Shown here: positions 43,733-52,100 of the stretch, piece after piece
Layout: each line of letters opens with the position of its first letter
How positions within the stretch are numbered: the first letter of the stretch is position 1
NCBI GenBank assembly: GCA_017999835.1
Contig: JAGNLA010000001.1
Location: 225,227 to 289,226, forward strand
DNA length: 64,000 bases
DNA from: Caldisericia bacterium
Lineage (GTDB): Bacteria > Caldisericota > Caldisericia > JAAYUI01
Direction: 5' to 3'
Program-made: the position numbers and the translations under genes
Notes under the pieces: model-generated
Seen by the model: the letters and a program-made list of their open reading frames with translations, nothing else
The model's database searches: none
Told to the model about the DNA's origin: nothing

Positions 43733-46393
43733 CTATTTTGCCTTCTTCTCCTTGATGGCTGCCTGGGCGGCTGCAAGGCGAGCAATCGGAACTCTGAACG
43801 GTGAGCATGAAACGTAGTTGAGTCCGGTTCTGTGGCAGAATTCAACAGATGACGGTTCACCACCGTGTTCGCCACAGATTCCGCACTTGAGATTGGCTCT
43901 TGTTGAACGGCCTTTTTCTACTGCCATCTTCACAAGCTGGCCAACACCGGTCTGGTCGAGAACCTGGAACGGATCCTTTTCGAGGATATTTTTGTCGATG
44001 TAAATCTTGATGAATTTGCCAACATCGTCGCGGCTGAATCCAAATGTCATCTGGGTAAGGTCGTTTGTTCCAAACGAGAAGAATTCGGCTTCTTTGGCAA
44101 CAAGGTCAGCGGTCAGGGCTGCCCTTGGGACTTCGATCATTGTTCCGATCATGTAGTCAACCTTGACGCCATACTTCTTCTGGGTTTCTTCGCAAACGTC
44201 AAACACGATCTTCTTCTGGTCGGCAAGTTCATTGACATCGCCAACAAGTGGGATCATGATTTCCGGTTTGACATCGAGGCCTTTTTTCTTGAGTTCGCAA
44301 GCTGCTTCCATAATTGCCTGTGCCTGCATCTTTGTGATTTCCGGGAAGGTGATTCCAAGGCGGCAACCCCTGTGGCCAAGCATCGGGTTGAGTTCGTGTA
44401 AAGATTCGATTTTCTGGATGAGTTTTTCTTCTGATACGCCAATTTCTTTTGAAATGGCTTTTATTTCTTCCTTGTCGTCCTTCTGTGGGAGGAACTCGTG
44501 GAGCGGTGGGTCTAGCGTTCTGATGGTAACAGGGAAACCCTGCATGGCTTCGAGGATTCCGACAAAGTCTTCCTTTTGCATCGGAAGGAGCTTTGTGAGG
44601 GCTTTTTCGCGGCCTTCAAGGGTTTCAGAGAGGATCATTTCACGAACTGCACGGATTCTGTCTTCTGCAAAGAACATGTGCTCTGTCCTGCAAAGACCGA
44701 TACCTTCAGCGCCAAATGACCTTGCGACCTTTGAGTCGTGTGGTGAGTCTGCGTTTGTTCTGACACCAATTTTTCTGGATTCGTCAGCCCATTTCATGAA
44801 CTCACCGAAATCGCCAGAGAGGGTTGGTTCGGTTGTTGCGAGTTTTTCAAGGTAAATGTCGCCTGTTGCGCCGTCAAGAGAGATCCATTCGCCTTCTTTT
44901 ATTTTCTTAATACCATCGGCTGTTTTGATTTCGAAGTATTTGCCGTTTGAGTTGACTGTTAGTGCTCCACAACCTACGACACAGCATTTGCCCATTCCGC
45001 GTCCGACAACGGCTGCGTGAGATGTCATGCCACCTGTTGAGGTGAGGATGCCGAGGGATTTAAACATGCCCATGACGTCTTCCGGTGAGGTTTCAGCACG
45101 AACGAGGATGACTTTCTTGCCTTCATCTGCCCATGTGACAGCGTCTTCGGCAGTAAAAACTACCTGACCGACAGCTGCGCCTGGTGATGCTGGAAGACCT
45201 TTTGCTTCTGACTTTGCCTTTTTCTTTGAGTCTGGGTCGAGTTGTTTGTGGAGGAGCTGGTTGAGGTCGTTGGGGTTGACGCGAAGCAGGGCTGTATCCT
45301 TGTCGATAATGCCTTCCTTGACCATGTCGACGGCAATTTTGACAGCTGCCTGACCGGTTCTCTTACCAGAGCGGGTTTGAAGGACGAACAGTCTGCCATT
45401 TTCGATTGTGAACTCAACGTCTTGCATGTCTTTCTGTTCATGCTCGAGTCTGTCGAACACGTCAGTAAGCTGCTTGTAAACGGCTGGCATTTCATTGTTG
45501 AGGTGGTCGATTGGTGATGGGGTTCTGATGCCAGCAACGACGTCTTCACCCTGGGCATTAACGAGATATTCGCCGAAATATTTTCTTTCACCGGTGTTTG
45601 GGTTGCGAGTGAAGGCAACGCCTGTTCCGGATGTGTCGCTCATGTTTCCGAAGACCATTGTCTGCACGTTGACTGCTGTGCCGTGGAGACCTTTGATGTC
45701 ATAGAGTTTTCTATAGTCGATGGCTCTCTGGTTGTTCCATGACTTGAATACAGCCATGATGGCGCCGAAGAGCTGTTCCTTGGCATCCTGCGGGAATGGC
45801 TTGCCAGTCTTTTCTGCAACGACTTTCTTGTATCCTTCTATAACTTTCTTCCAGTCGGCTGCCTTGAGGTCCTGGTCGGCTGTTGCGTTAATTTCCTTTT
45901 TTACGCTATGAAGCACGTGCTCGAAGTCGTCGTGGTCGAGTCCAAGAACAACGTTTGAGTACATCTGGATTAGTCTTCTGTAACAATCATAAGTGAATCT
46001 TTCGTCACCTGTCAGTTTTGCAAAGCCTTCGGCAGTTGCATCTGTAAGGCCAAGGTTAAGAATGGTGTCCATCATGCCTGGCATTGATACGGCTGCGCCT
46101 GAACGAACTGAAACCAGGAGTGGGTTTGACGGGTCGCCAAACTTTTTGCCAGTTTGCTTCTCGACACCTTCAACGTACTTGAGGGCGTCTGCCTGGAAAT
46201 CAGCTGGCATCTTCTCGCCCCATTCGCCGTAAAAGTACTTGCAGGCGAAGGTTACAATTGTGAATCCTGGTGGTACCGGAAGTGCGATTTTGGTCATGTA
46301 AGCAAGGCCAACGCCTTTGCCGCCAAGGACTTCCTTGCCTTTATCGGCTGGAACCTGTGACGCTTCTTCAAAACTGTAGATGAGTTTCTCCAT
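43733..46393 (-). CDS. ppdK: Pyruvate, phosphate dikinase
   Basis: 886 residues. It interconverts pyruvate + ATP + Pi with PEP + AMP + PPi; in anaerobes it often runs glycolytically or for gluconeogenesis. The N-terminal ATP-grasp starts at GGKGVGLAYM. The swivelling phosphohistidine domain has GGMTSHAAVVGRGMGKCCV. The C-terminal TIM barrel binds PEP (RTEHMFF, GTNDLTQMTFGFSRDD, CGICGEHGGEP with the catalytic Cys in VSCSPFRVP). Size is standard and the ATG has GGAGAG. First gene of the dnaG-rpoD-pcrA operon. Confidence 0.96.
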   Translation of the reverse strand: MEKLIYSFEEASQVPADKGKEVLGGKGVGLAYMTKIALPVPPGFTIVTFACKYFYGEWGEKMPADFQADALKYVEGVEKQTGKKFGDPSNPLLVSVRSGAAVSMPGMMDTILNLGLTDATAEGFAKLTGDERFTYDCYRRLIQMYSNVVLGLDHDDFEHVLHSVKKEINATADQDLKAADWKKVIEGYKKVVAEKTGKPFPQDAKEQLFGAIMAVFKSWNNQRAIDYRKLYDIKGLHGTAVNVQTMVFGNMSDTSGTGVAFTRNPNTGERKYFGEYLVNAQGEDVVAGIRTPSPIDHLNNEMPAVYKQLTDVFDRLEHEQKDMQDVEFTIENGRLFVLQTRSGKRTGQAAVKIAVDMVKEGIIDKDTALLRVNPNDLNQLLHKQLDPDSKKKAKSEAKGLPASPGAAVGQVVFTAEDAVTWADEGKKVILVRAETSPEDVMGMFKSLGILTSTGGMTSHAAVVGRGMGKCCVVGCGALTVNSNGKYFEIKTADGIKKIKEGEWISLDGATGDIYLEKLATTEPTLSGDFGEFMKWADESRKIGVRTNADSPHDSKVARSFGAEGIGLCRTEHMFFAEDRIRAVREMILSETLEGREKALTKLLPMQKEDFVGILEAMQGFPVTIRTLDPPLHEFLPQKDDKEEIKAISKEIGVSEEKLIQKIESLHELNPMLGHRGCRLGITFPEITKMQAQAIMEAACELKKKGLDVKPEIMIPLVGDVNELADQKKIVFDVCEETQKKYGVKVDYMIGTMIEVPRAALTADLVAKEAEFFSFGTNDLTQMTFGFSRDDVGKFIKIYIDKNILEKDPFQVLDQTGVGQLVKMAVEKGRSTRANLKCGICGEHGGEPSSVEFCHRTGLNYVSCSPFRVPIARLAAAQAAIKEKKAK

Positions 46394-46424
46394 TTATCTC
46401 TCCAATTCTTGATTTAACTGTTAA

Positions 46425-46463
46425 ATTTTGCAAGTCTAACGTTCGCAAGTCAAGAAAATTATA
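46425..46463 (-). promoter_or_regulatory. Candidate promoter region for ppdK
   Basis: Two options on the minus strand: TTGACT (46448-46453), 17 bp, CAAAAT (46425-46430); or a perfect TATAAT at 46458-46463 with a poor -35. The heptamer GCAAGTC occurs twice in direct orientation (plus strand 46430-46436 and 46445-46451) across the first option, as a regulator site might. Nothing else is seen in the 46464-46574 gap. Confidence 0.4.
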
Positions 46464-46574
46464 TATTCATAATTTTACCTTGAAAGCTAATTCTATTCTA
46501 ATTTTCTCAAAGCATACTCAATCATTGAAACCAGTAACCGAAAATATTTTCGATACATAAAAACGTCTTTTTTA

Positions 46575-46604
46575 TTGACATCTTATACAAAGCCTTGGTA
46601 GAAT
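46575..46604 (+). promoter_or_regulatory. Promoter for rpmH operon
   Basis: TTGACA (46575-46580), 18 bp, TAGAAT (46599-46604) preceded by TGG (extended -10). A GGAGG site lies at 46621. Confidence 0.78.
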
Positions 46605-46631
46605 TGTTTGACTTATTTTTGGAGGTATCGC

Positions 46632-46769
46632 ATGCGCACAATGACAAGACCGCACAATCGCAGAAGACTCCGTGTGTCCGGTTTCAGAGCAAGAATGAAA
46701 ACAAGATGGGGCCGTCAGGTTCTAAATCGCAGAAGAGCCAAAGGCCGCGCAAAGATCGCCATTTCATGA
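46632..46769 (+). CDS. rpmH: Ribosomal protein bL34
   Basis: 45 residues. The highly basic sequence carries the family core [17 protein letters not shown] and [13 protein letters not shown], compared with the canonical PNNRRRKRVHGFRARM and GRxVLxxRRAKGR. It is a large-subunit protein. GGAGG stands six bases before the ATG. The TGA overlaps the ATG of rnpA (ATGA). The gene heads the conserved rpmH-rnpA-yidD-yidC-jag-mnmE cluster. Confidence 0.96.
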   Translation: MRTMTRPHNRRRLRVSGFRARMKTRWGRQVLNRRRAKGRAKIAIS

Positions 46770-47119
46770 AACTACCTCCCAGATTAATGTCTGGGGAGAT
46801 TCAGAGGCTTTTTGATTGCGGACAGTTCCTGTCAGGAAAGACGATAAAGATGATCTGGTGTTCCGATCCGGGAAAACCAACGAGGATTTCTTACATCAGT
46901 CCAAAAAGACTGGGCAAGGCGAACGTAAGGAACCGGCTCAGGAGACAGATAAGGGAAGCACTTGTCGTCTCAGGTCAGGAACTTCCGCAACAATGCATGA
47001 TAGGCATCATTGCAAGAGAAAAATTGATTCATTCAGACATTTTACAAACGACATCAGAAATACACTCATTGATGTCACGATTGCTCTTAGAACAATCGTC
47101 TCAATCCCTTTTATCTTAA
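46766..47119 (+). CDS. rnpA: Ribonuclease P protein component
   Basis: 117 residues from ATG 46766 (MKLPPRLM), overlapping the rpmH stop. It is the protein partner of RNase P RNA in 5' maturation of tRNA. The RNR signature is [17 protein letters not shown], preceded by ISYISPKRL. Size is normal. The 3' third overlaps the likely start region of yidD. Confidence 0.93.
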   Translation: MKLPPRLMSGEIQRLFDCGQFLSGKTIKMIWCSDPGKPTRISYISPKRLGKANVRNRLRRQIREALVVSGQELPQQCMIGIIAREKLIHSDILQTTSEIHSLMSRLLLEQSSQSLLS

Positions 47120-47307
47120 TCATTGTTTTCTATCGTTATTTGATTTCACCAGGTCTCCCCAGATCATGCAACTTTACCCCCACCTGCTCACAATACTCTC
47201 TCGAAGCCATCTCCAAGTATGGCATTTTCAAAGGAGGCATTTTGGCAGCAAAAAGAATCTGGAGATGCAGAGGATCCGTCCCTGGCGGATATGATCCGGT
47301 TCCCTGA
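46993..47307 (+). CDS. yidD: Membrane protein insertion efficiency factor YidD
   Basis: 104 residues if ATG 46993 is used. The conserved core starts near residue 35: [32 protein letters not shown], and ends with [15 protein letters not shown], the YidD hallmark with its three Cys. YidD assists YidC at the membrane. The usual protein is ~70-85 residues, so the true start may lie later at a non-ATG codon; the 127-bp overlap with rnpA also argues for this. The 3' end leads to yidC 28 bases on. Confidence 0.85.
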   Translation: MHDRHHCKRKIDSFRHFTNDIRNTLIDVTIALRTIVSIPFILIIVFYRYLISPGLPRSCNFTPTCSQYSLEAISKYGIFKGGILAAKRIWRCRGSVPGGYDPVP

Positions 47308-47335
47308 CATTTCGGTCTTTTATACGGAGGAGAAA

Positions 47336-48898
47336 ATGAAACGCACATTCAAAGCGTTATTAGTGGTAGCAGTGGTATTTTTGTCAATTATGCCAGTTTT
47401 GGCACAAGACAAAGTAGCAGTGAACGTAAACGGTGAACTTGTCATCAGCAGCGAAGGAAAGATTAAAGTAACCGTGCTCAACATTTCAAAAGACAAGATA
47501 ACAAACGGAAAAGTAGAGCTTGTTTCGATTGACGGAATCGCTTTGGACGAAAAAGGTGTCTACAGCTACAAAGAAGGTAGCCAGACAGTGGTCAACTTCC
47601 CAGAGCTTGCCCCGTCAGCCAATTTTGTGGCAGAGTTTGCCATCAAAACCAACAACACGTCAACTGAAGGACAAAAACCGGTTGTAGTTAAGGTTTCGGC
47701 TGACAACATCGACGGCATTGAGTCGACAGGCATTATTGATGTCAAAAAAACATCTACGCAGCCAGACTGGAACATAGAGTTCTCTGCCGACAAAGAAACC
47801 GACACAAACATCATTTTTGATTACATAATCAAAGTAAGGAATCCAAAGCAGAACAACATTTCCATGTCAATGGAGAATGTCAAACTCGAATTGCTTGACA
47901 TTAACGGTGCAAAGCTCCAGGTTTTTGACAAAGCAACCGCAGACACATCAAAAGATTTCGGATACATCTACCTCACAAACCCTGAACAAGCAAACGCTGT
48001 TCAGGAGATCGGCAAAATCGAAGGCGACAAGGAAATAACTGTCCAAATGAAACTTGTTTCCGGCCCAAACATGGAGAAGGAAAAAGAATACGTCGCCAAG
48101 TTTAGACTCACTTGGGAAAATTCTGATGGCTCACAGAAGTATGACCGTGTTTTTGAAGGCAAGATCAAAACAGCCACAACAGCCTGGTATCTCATGGGTT
48201 TCAGATGGATTTTTGACTTCCTTGCAAAATCAGTAGGTTTCGGCTCATACGCTGTGGCAATCATCATTTTCTCAATTCTTCTGAAGCTTGCCCTCCTCCC
48301 TCTAACAAACTCCCAGTTCACAAACATGGCAAAAATCGCAAAAATTCAGCCACAGATCAAAGCCCTCAACGACAAATATCCAGGTCAAAAAGAACAAATA
48401 CAACAGGAAACAATGCGCATCTACAAGGAAAACAACGTCAATGTGTTCAGCTCCTGCCTTCCGATGCTTATTCAGCTCCCAGTGCTGTTCATTCTGTACT
48501 CTGCAATCAGCGGCTATGCTCCAATGAGCTATTCCAGTTTCTTCTGGATACCATCGCTTGCCTACCCAGACGCATTGTTTGGTGTTTTTGGAACAACTGC
48601 AATCGGTATCACGCCGTTTGTCATGGCAGCATCAACATGGTTCCAACAGAGAATATCAACCATGCCTGGTCAGGATCAGCAGAATATGGCAATGCAGGTC
48701 ATGTTCCCACTTCTTATCGGTTGGATGTCAATGGGTTTTGCATCCTCAATCTCACTTTACTGGATAACCTTCACAGCCATCTCGATCCTTCACCAGATGT
48801 GGTTTAACAAAAAAGCATTCGGCAAGTACATCGTTCCACTTCCAAAGCCAACCCCTCAGTCAGCAAAACCTGTCAAGGAGGGCAGAGATGCAAAATAG
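47336..48898 (+). CDS. yidC: Membrane protein insertase YidC/Oxa1
   Basis: 520 residues from ATG 47336 (CGGAGGAG ahead; longer frame in yidD ignored). A signal-type segment (1-22) is followed by a ~265-residue extracytoplasmic beta-rich domain, unlike the short forms of many Gram-positives, then the five-helix Oxa1 core (MGFRWIFDFLAKSVGFGSYA, ILLKLALLPLTNSQF, LPMLIQLPVLFILYSAIS, SISLYWITFTAISILHQ). It inserts proteins with or without SecYEG. The large domain is not clearly like the E. coli P1 domain; it looks like NPCBM/Ig-type folds. Confidence 0.92.
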   Translation: MKRTFKALLVVAVVFLSIMPVLAQDKVAVNVNGELVISSEGKIKVTVLNISKDKITNGKVELVSIDGIALDEKGVYSYKEGSQTVVNFPELAPSANFVAEFAIKTNNTSTEGQKPVVVKVSADNIDGIESTGIIDVKKTSTQPDWNIEFSADKETDTNIIFDYIIKVRNPKQNNISMSMENVKLELLDINGAKLQVFDKATADTSKDFGYIYLTNPEQANAVQEIGKIEGDKEITVQMKLVSGPNMEKEKEYVAKFRLTWENSDGSQKYDRVFEGKIKTATTAWYLMGFRWIFDFLAKSVGFGSYAVAIIIFSILLKLALLPLTNSQFTNMAKIAKIQPQIKALNDKYPGQKEQIQQETMRIYKENNVNVFSSCLPMLIQLPVLFILYSAISGYAPMSYSSFFWIPSLAYPDALFGVFGTTAIGITPFVMAASTWFQQRISTMPGQDQQNMAMQVMFPLLIGWMSMGFASSISLYWITFTAISILHQMWFNKKAFGKYIVPLPKPTPQSAKPVKEGRDAK

Positions 48899-49370
48899 TG
48901 GAGGTAACAGGTACTCTGAAGCAAAAATTAAAGAGTTCCTTGTTGACTACCTGAAAGGATTGTTCCAGACGCTTGGCGAAGATGCTTCGGTCAGAATATC
49001 CAAGGAAGTCGACACGCTCTTTGTTTCAGTGGACATGGAAGACCCGGCCATCTACATCGGCAAATCCGGTGAAGTTCTTTCGTCCATGCAGTATCTGATA
49101 AACATGGTTCTCCAGCACATGCAGTGCAACAACATCCGCATCACTCTCGACATCGGTGGCTACAAGAGAAGGCAGATAGAAATCCTTCGCAACATCGCAA
49201 ATAACGCCGCTTTACAGGTCAGACGATATGGCAGACCGGTTGAGCTCCAGCCCATGTCGGCTTTTGCAAGACGTATAATCCACACAACTCTCAAAGAAAA
49301 CCCAATGGTCTTCACGCATTCCCAGGGAGAAGAACCCCGTCGTTTCGTGGTGGTAGACCTGAAGAAGTGA
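48888..49370 (+). CDS. jag: Jag/KhpB-like RNA-binding protein (KH + R3H)
   Basis: 160 residues, starting inside the end of yidC behind AAGGAGGG. The KH domain (about 20-90) has IGKSGEVLSSMQYLIN, and the R3H domain (about 95-158) ends in FTHSQGEEPRRFVVV. It lacks the N-terminal Jag_N linker domain present in many family members. KhpB proteins bind RNA and affect cell elongation. Position after yidC is conserved. Confidence 0.92.
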   Translation: MQNSGGNRYSEAKIKEFLVDYLKGLFQTLGEDASVRISKEVDTLFVSVDMEDPAIYIGKSGEVLSSMQYLINMVLQHMQCNNIRITLDIGGYKRRQIEILRNIANNAALQVRRYGRPVELQPMSAFARRIIHTTLKENPMVFTHSQGEEPRRFVVVDLKK

Positions 49371-49371
49371 T

Positions 49372-50589
49372 TTGGACACGATAGTTTCGCCAGCTTCAGC
49401 GCTGGTCTCTCAAGCAGTAGGAATAGTAAGGGTCTCAGGCAAGGATGCTTTTGAGTTGGCAGCAAAGCTGCTAAAGTCAGAGCTCCCATCGCCTGGGACC
49501 TTTGCATTTAGGGACGTTTTTGACCCCTTCACCGGAAACCTTGTTGATTCCGGTCTTATTTTAACTTTCAAGTCTCCAAACTCATTTACGGGTGAGGATG
49601 TTGTAGAATTCCAGCTTCACGGCAGCCCGGCCGTTTTAGTAGAGGTTTCGGACGCAATAGAAAAACTCGGAGCCAGAAAAGCCGAACCAGGCGAATTCTC
49701 TCTTCGCGCATTCACCAATCGCAAAGCGACTCTCCCTGAGCTTGAACTTGCCAATGCTCTTTCCAACCTCAAATCACCCACTTCAAACAACAAAGGCCTA
49801 ACCGAAATGCTTGTCACATGGCGCAATAATTTGACGACTATCCTTGCAGGCATTGAGGCAGGCATCTCTTTCCCAACCGATGCCCAGACCGATATGGATT
49901 CAATTCATTCCAAGGTTCAAGCTATCTTATCCCAAATCAAAACCGTTCTCTCTTCAGGCAAGCCAGGCACACCAACTGTTACACTCGCAGGCGTACAAAA
50001 TGCAGGCAAATCAACACTTTTTAACAAGTTGGTAGGCTTTCAAAGAGTGGTTGTTTCAAATGTTGCCGGCACAACCAGGGATTTCTTGTCGATGGAGATT
50101 GACGTTGGCAAAAAGAGGATTCTTTTGTTTGACGGGCCTGGCCTTGAAACCGAGTCCGATGACAGCGGTCAGTTACTCTACAAGGATTTCATCAACTCAG
50201 CCGATTTGGTTGTGTGGGTTGACCCTCAAGGATACAAACCAGAAAAGTATTTCAACAATGCTATTTTTGCAAAATCTAAATCTGATATAAGCGTTATTTC
50301 AGAGTCAGCCTGGATAAACATCTGCTCAAAAACCGGGCAGGGACTGGATGACCTGCTCAAAGCGATAGAGATGGCTTTACCGACTCAGGAATTTGCGATC
50401 ACTCAGAGACAGTACGACCTGCTAAAACTCCTCGAAAACAGCCTTAAAACAAGCCTGGAGGAAAAGCCCGAGGAGCTGGTCGCCTCAGACATTCAGTTTG
50501 CTCTGGCAAACCTGTCGCAACTGGACGGAATCGGACTCCCAGACGAAATTCTATCTTCTATTTTTTCCAGCTTTTGCATTGGAAAATGA
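49372..50589 (+). CDS. mnmE: tRNA modification GTPase MnmE, short and divergent
   Basis: 405 residues, against ~450-460 for most. TTG 49372 is the best start because it gives MDTIVSPAS, matching the family's MDTIxA opening. It works with MnmG on the wobble U34 of tRNAs. The N-terminal part has GIVRVSGKDA and EPGEFSLRAFTNRK. The G domain has GVQNAGKST, VAGTTRDF and DGPGLE. G4 appears as SKSD rather than NKxD, and G5 as CSKTG. The C-terminal FCIGK with catalytic Cys is intact. mnmG, often adjacent, is not; dprA converges and overlaps by 39 bp. Confidence 0.9.
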   Translation: MDTIVSPASALVSQAVGIVRVSGKDAFELAAKLLKSELPSPGTFAFRDVFDPFTGNLVDSGLILTFKSPNSFTGEDVVEFQLHGSPAVLVEVSDAIEKLGARKAEPGEFSLRAFTNRKATLPELELANALSNLKSPTSNNKGLTEMLVTWRNNLTTILAGIEAGISFPTDAQTDMDSIHSKVQAILSQIKTVLSSGKPGTPTVTLAGVQNAGKSTLFNKLVGFQRVVVSNVAGTTRDFLSMEIDVGKKRILLFDGPGLETESDDSGQLLYKDFINSADLVVWVDPQGYKPEKYFNNAIFAKSKSDISVISESAWINICSKTGQGLDDLLKAIEMALPTQEFAITQRQYDLLKLLENSLKTSLEEKPEELVASDIQFALANLSQLDGIGLPDEILSSIFSSFCIGK

Positions 50590-51579
50590 GGCTTTGACAT
50601 AAAACCCACCCGGAGCTTTGCTGATCAACCCTCTCAAATTCATGACTGTCAGATAACACATCACGGCTGACGCAGCCATTTCCAGATGGTCAGCAATTCC
50701 ATCAAGCAACCGAGGTTGGTCACAGTATTCAAAAATCGCTTTTTCGACGTCACTCATCTGCTCTGCTTGTTTTTCGTGAAGCTTAATACCATAGACGTCC
50801 AATACGTCTTCTACACAATCAACAAGCTTTGCCCCATCTTTTATGAGCTTGTTGCAACCAACAAAACTTTTAACTCCAGGTGTTCCTGGAGTTGCAAGCA
50901 CTTCTCTTCCAAGGTCAAGGGCAAACTTTGCCGTAATCAGTGCCCCTGATGACTCTGGAGCCTCAATGACCAGCGTTGCCCTGGATAGCGCCGCAATAAT
51001 TCTGTTTCTCATTGGGTATGTCCAGTTTGCTGCTGGAAATGTCGGAGGGTATTCAGAAATCACTGCACCATCGACAATTATTTGCTCCACAAGTTTTTTC
51101 TTGTGGTTGTTCAGGACATCAAAACCTTCGCCCAAAACAGAAACAGTTTTTCCTTTTGCATCCAATGCTCCAAGCTGACTTGCCTGGTCTATGCCATCTG
51201 CAAGTCCAGAAACCACAACCAGGCCTGCTTTTGACAGGTCGTGCCCGAATGATCTGGCAAGCGACAGACCTAGAGGAGTCGATGTCCTTGAACCGACCAT
51301 AGCGACACAATCATCTGTTGGAACACTACCTTTTACATACAGACAAGCAGGAGGGTCGTCCAGTTCAAACAAAACCTTTGGATAAGCCTCGTCTTCCTGA
51401 CTATAAATTGAAAAAGCGCCTGAATTTTCAAGCTTTTCAGCCTGCTCAAGCGCTTTTTTGAATTTGTCTTCTTTTACAATGTTTTCCAAGAACCTATCCT
51501 TGTTGGCTTTGAAATCAACAAGTTTGTTGGATCGCCCTGCAATAACATTTGACAGGGCGATCCATTCGAGTTTTGTCAC
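50551..51579 (-). CDS. dprA: DNA-protecting protein DprA
   Basis: 342 residues from GTG 51579. It binds ssDNA and loads RecA during natural transformation. The Rossmann-like domain has YPKVLFELDDPP, AMVGSRTSTPLG, VVVSGLADGIDQASQ and FPAANWTYPMRNRIIAALS, plus APESSGALITAKFALDLGREV. A C-terminal winged helix (about 265-330) is present. It has no strong ribosome site and starts three bases after the upstream membrane-protein stop, so it is probably coupled to the redox operon above. It overlaps mnmE convergently. Confidence 0.94.
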   Translation of the reverse strand: MTKLEWIALSNVIAGRSNKLVDFKANKDRFLENIVKEDKFKKALEQAEKLENSGAFSIYSQEDEAYPKVLFELDDPPACLYVKGSVPTDDCVAMVGSRTSTPLGLSLARSFGHDLSKAGLVVVSGLADGIDQASQLGALDAKGKTVSVLGEGFDVLNNHKKKLVEQIIVDGAVISEYPPTFPAANWTYPMRNRIIAALSRATLVIEAPESSGALITAKFALDLGREVLATPGTPGVKSFVGCNKLIKDGAKLVDCVEDVLDVYGIKLHEKQAEQMSDVEKAIFEYCDQPRLLDGIADHLEMAASAVMCYLTVMNLRGLISKAPGGFYVKASFSNAKAGKNRR

Positions 51580-51582
51580 AAA

Positions 51583-51840
51583 TCAGACGCGTTTCTGGTT
51601 TGTCCAGGCAAGTGTGCCAATACCACCGAAAACCAATCCAGCACCAAGGGTAACGATCACCCATTGCTGCATCGGGTTTTTCTTGAGCAGAGCGCTCATG
51701 GGTGCAGCCACACCGGCTTTGTCTATTAGGTTTGCGGACTTGATTCCATCAAGGATTTCAAGGCCAAGTGCAAGTACGATGCACAACCCCATCAAAAGGA
51801 AACAGATTACAATGATTGCCGTTGCTTTCTGATGTCTCAT
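51583..51840 (-). CDS. Small two-helix membrane protein, redox-operon member
   Basis: 85 residues with two membrane segments (AIIVICFLLMGLCIVLALGL, WVIVTLGAGLVFGGIGTLAW) joined by a ~25-residue loop. No family recognised. It overlaps the preceding small membrane-protein gene by four bases, so it is translated with the second cytochrome b and may be an accessory subunit. Confidence 0.65.
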   Translation of the reverse strand: MRHQKATAIIVICFLLMGLCIVLALGLEILDGIKSANLIDKAGVAAPMSALLKKNPMQQWVIVTLGAGLVFGGIGTLAWTNQKRV

Positions 51841-52100
51841 TTTTTGTTATTCTCCTTGTTCAACAGTCTGTCGAACAGCTTCACTCTTTTTACAACTCGC
51901 CCATTGCCATCCTCGGTTGCATAAAGTCCAAATGCAAGGACAAACATCGAGACGAGAAACAACAAGCCAAACAATATAGCCTGCAGATAGACCAGCCCGC
52001 CAAGTTCTCCTGAATACTTTATTGTTTGAACCAGCTGCGATATTGAGAATATCGCAAGTCCGAACGCAAGCAGGAAAAGCAGGAGCCAGTCGCGCTTCAT
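51837..52100 (-). CDS. Small two-helix membrane protein, redox-operon member
   Basis: 87 residues: two hydrophobic segments (DWLLLFLLAFGLAIFSIS and LQAILFGLLFLVSMFVLAFGL) and a basic tail (RVVKRVKLFDRLLNK) likely on the cytoplasmic face. No cofactor-binding residues. The start overlaps the cytochrome b stop by four bases, which fits a small structural subunit. Confidence 0.65.
   Translation of the reverse strand: MKRDWLLLFLLAFGLAIFSISQLVQTIKYSGELGGLVYLQAILFGLLFLVSMFVLAFGLYATEDGNGRVVKRVKLFDRLLNKENNKK

Noticed and set aside
46394-46631. Possible replication origin next to rpmH
   Set aside because: Only one weak DnaA-box-like sequence (TTATACAAA) is visible, there is no AT-repeat cluster beyond normal promoters, and dnaA is absent.
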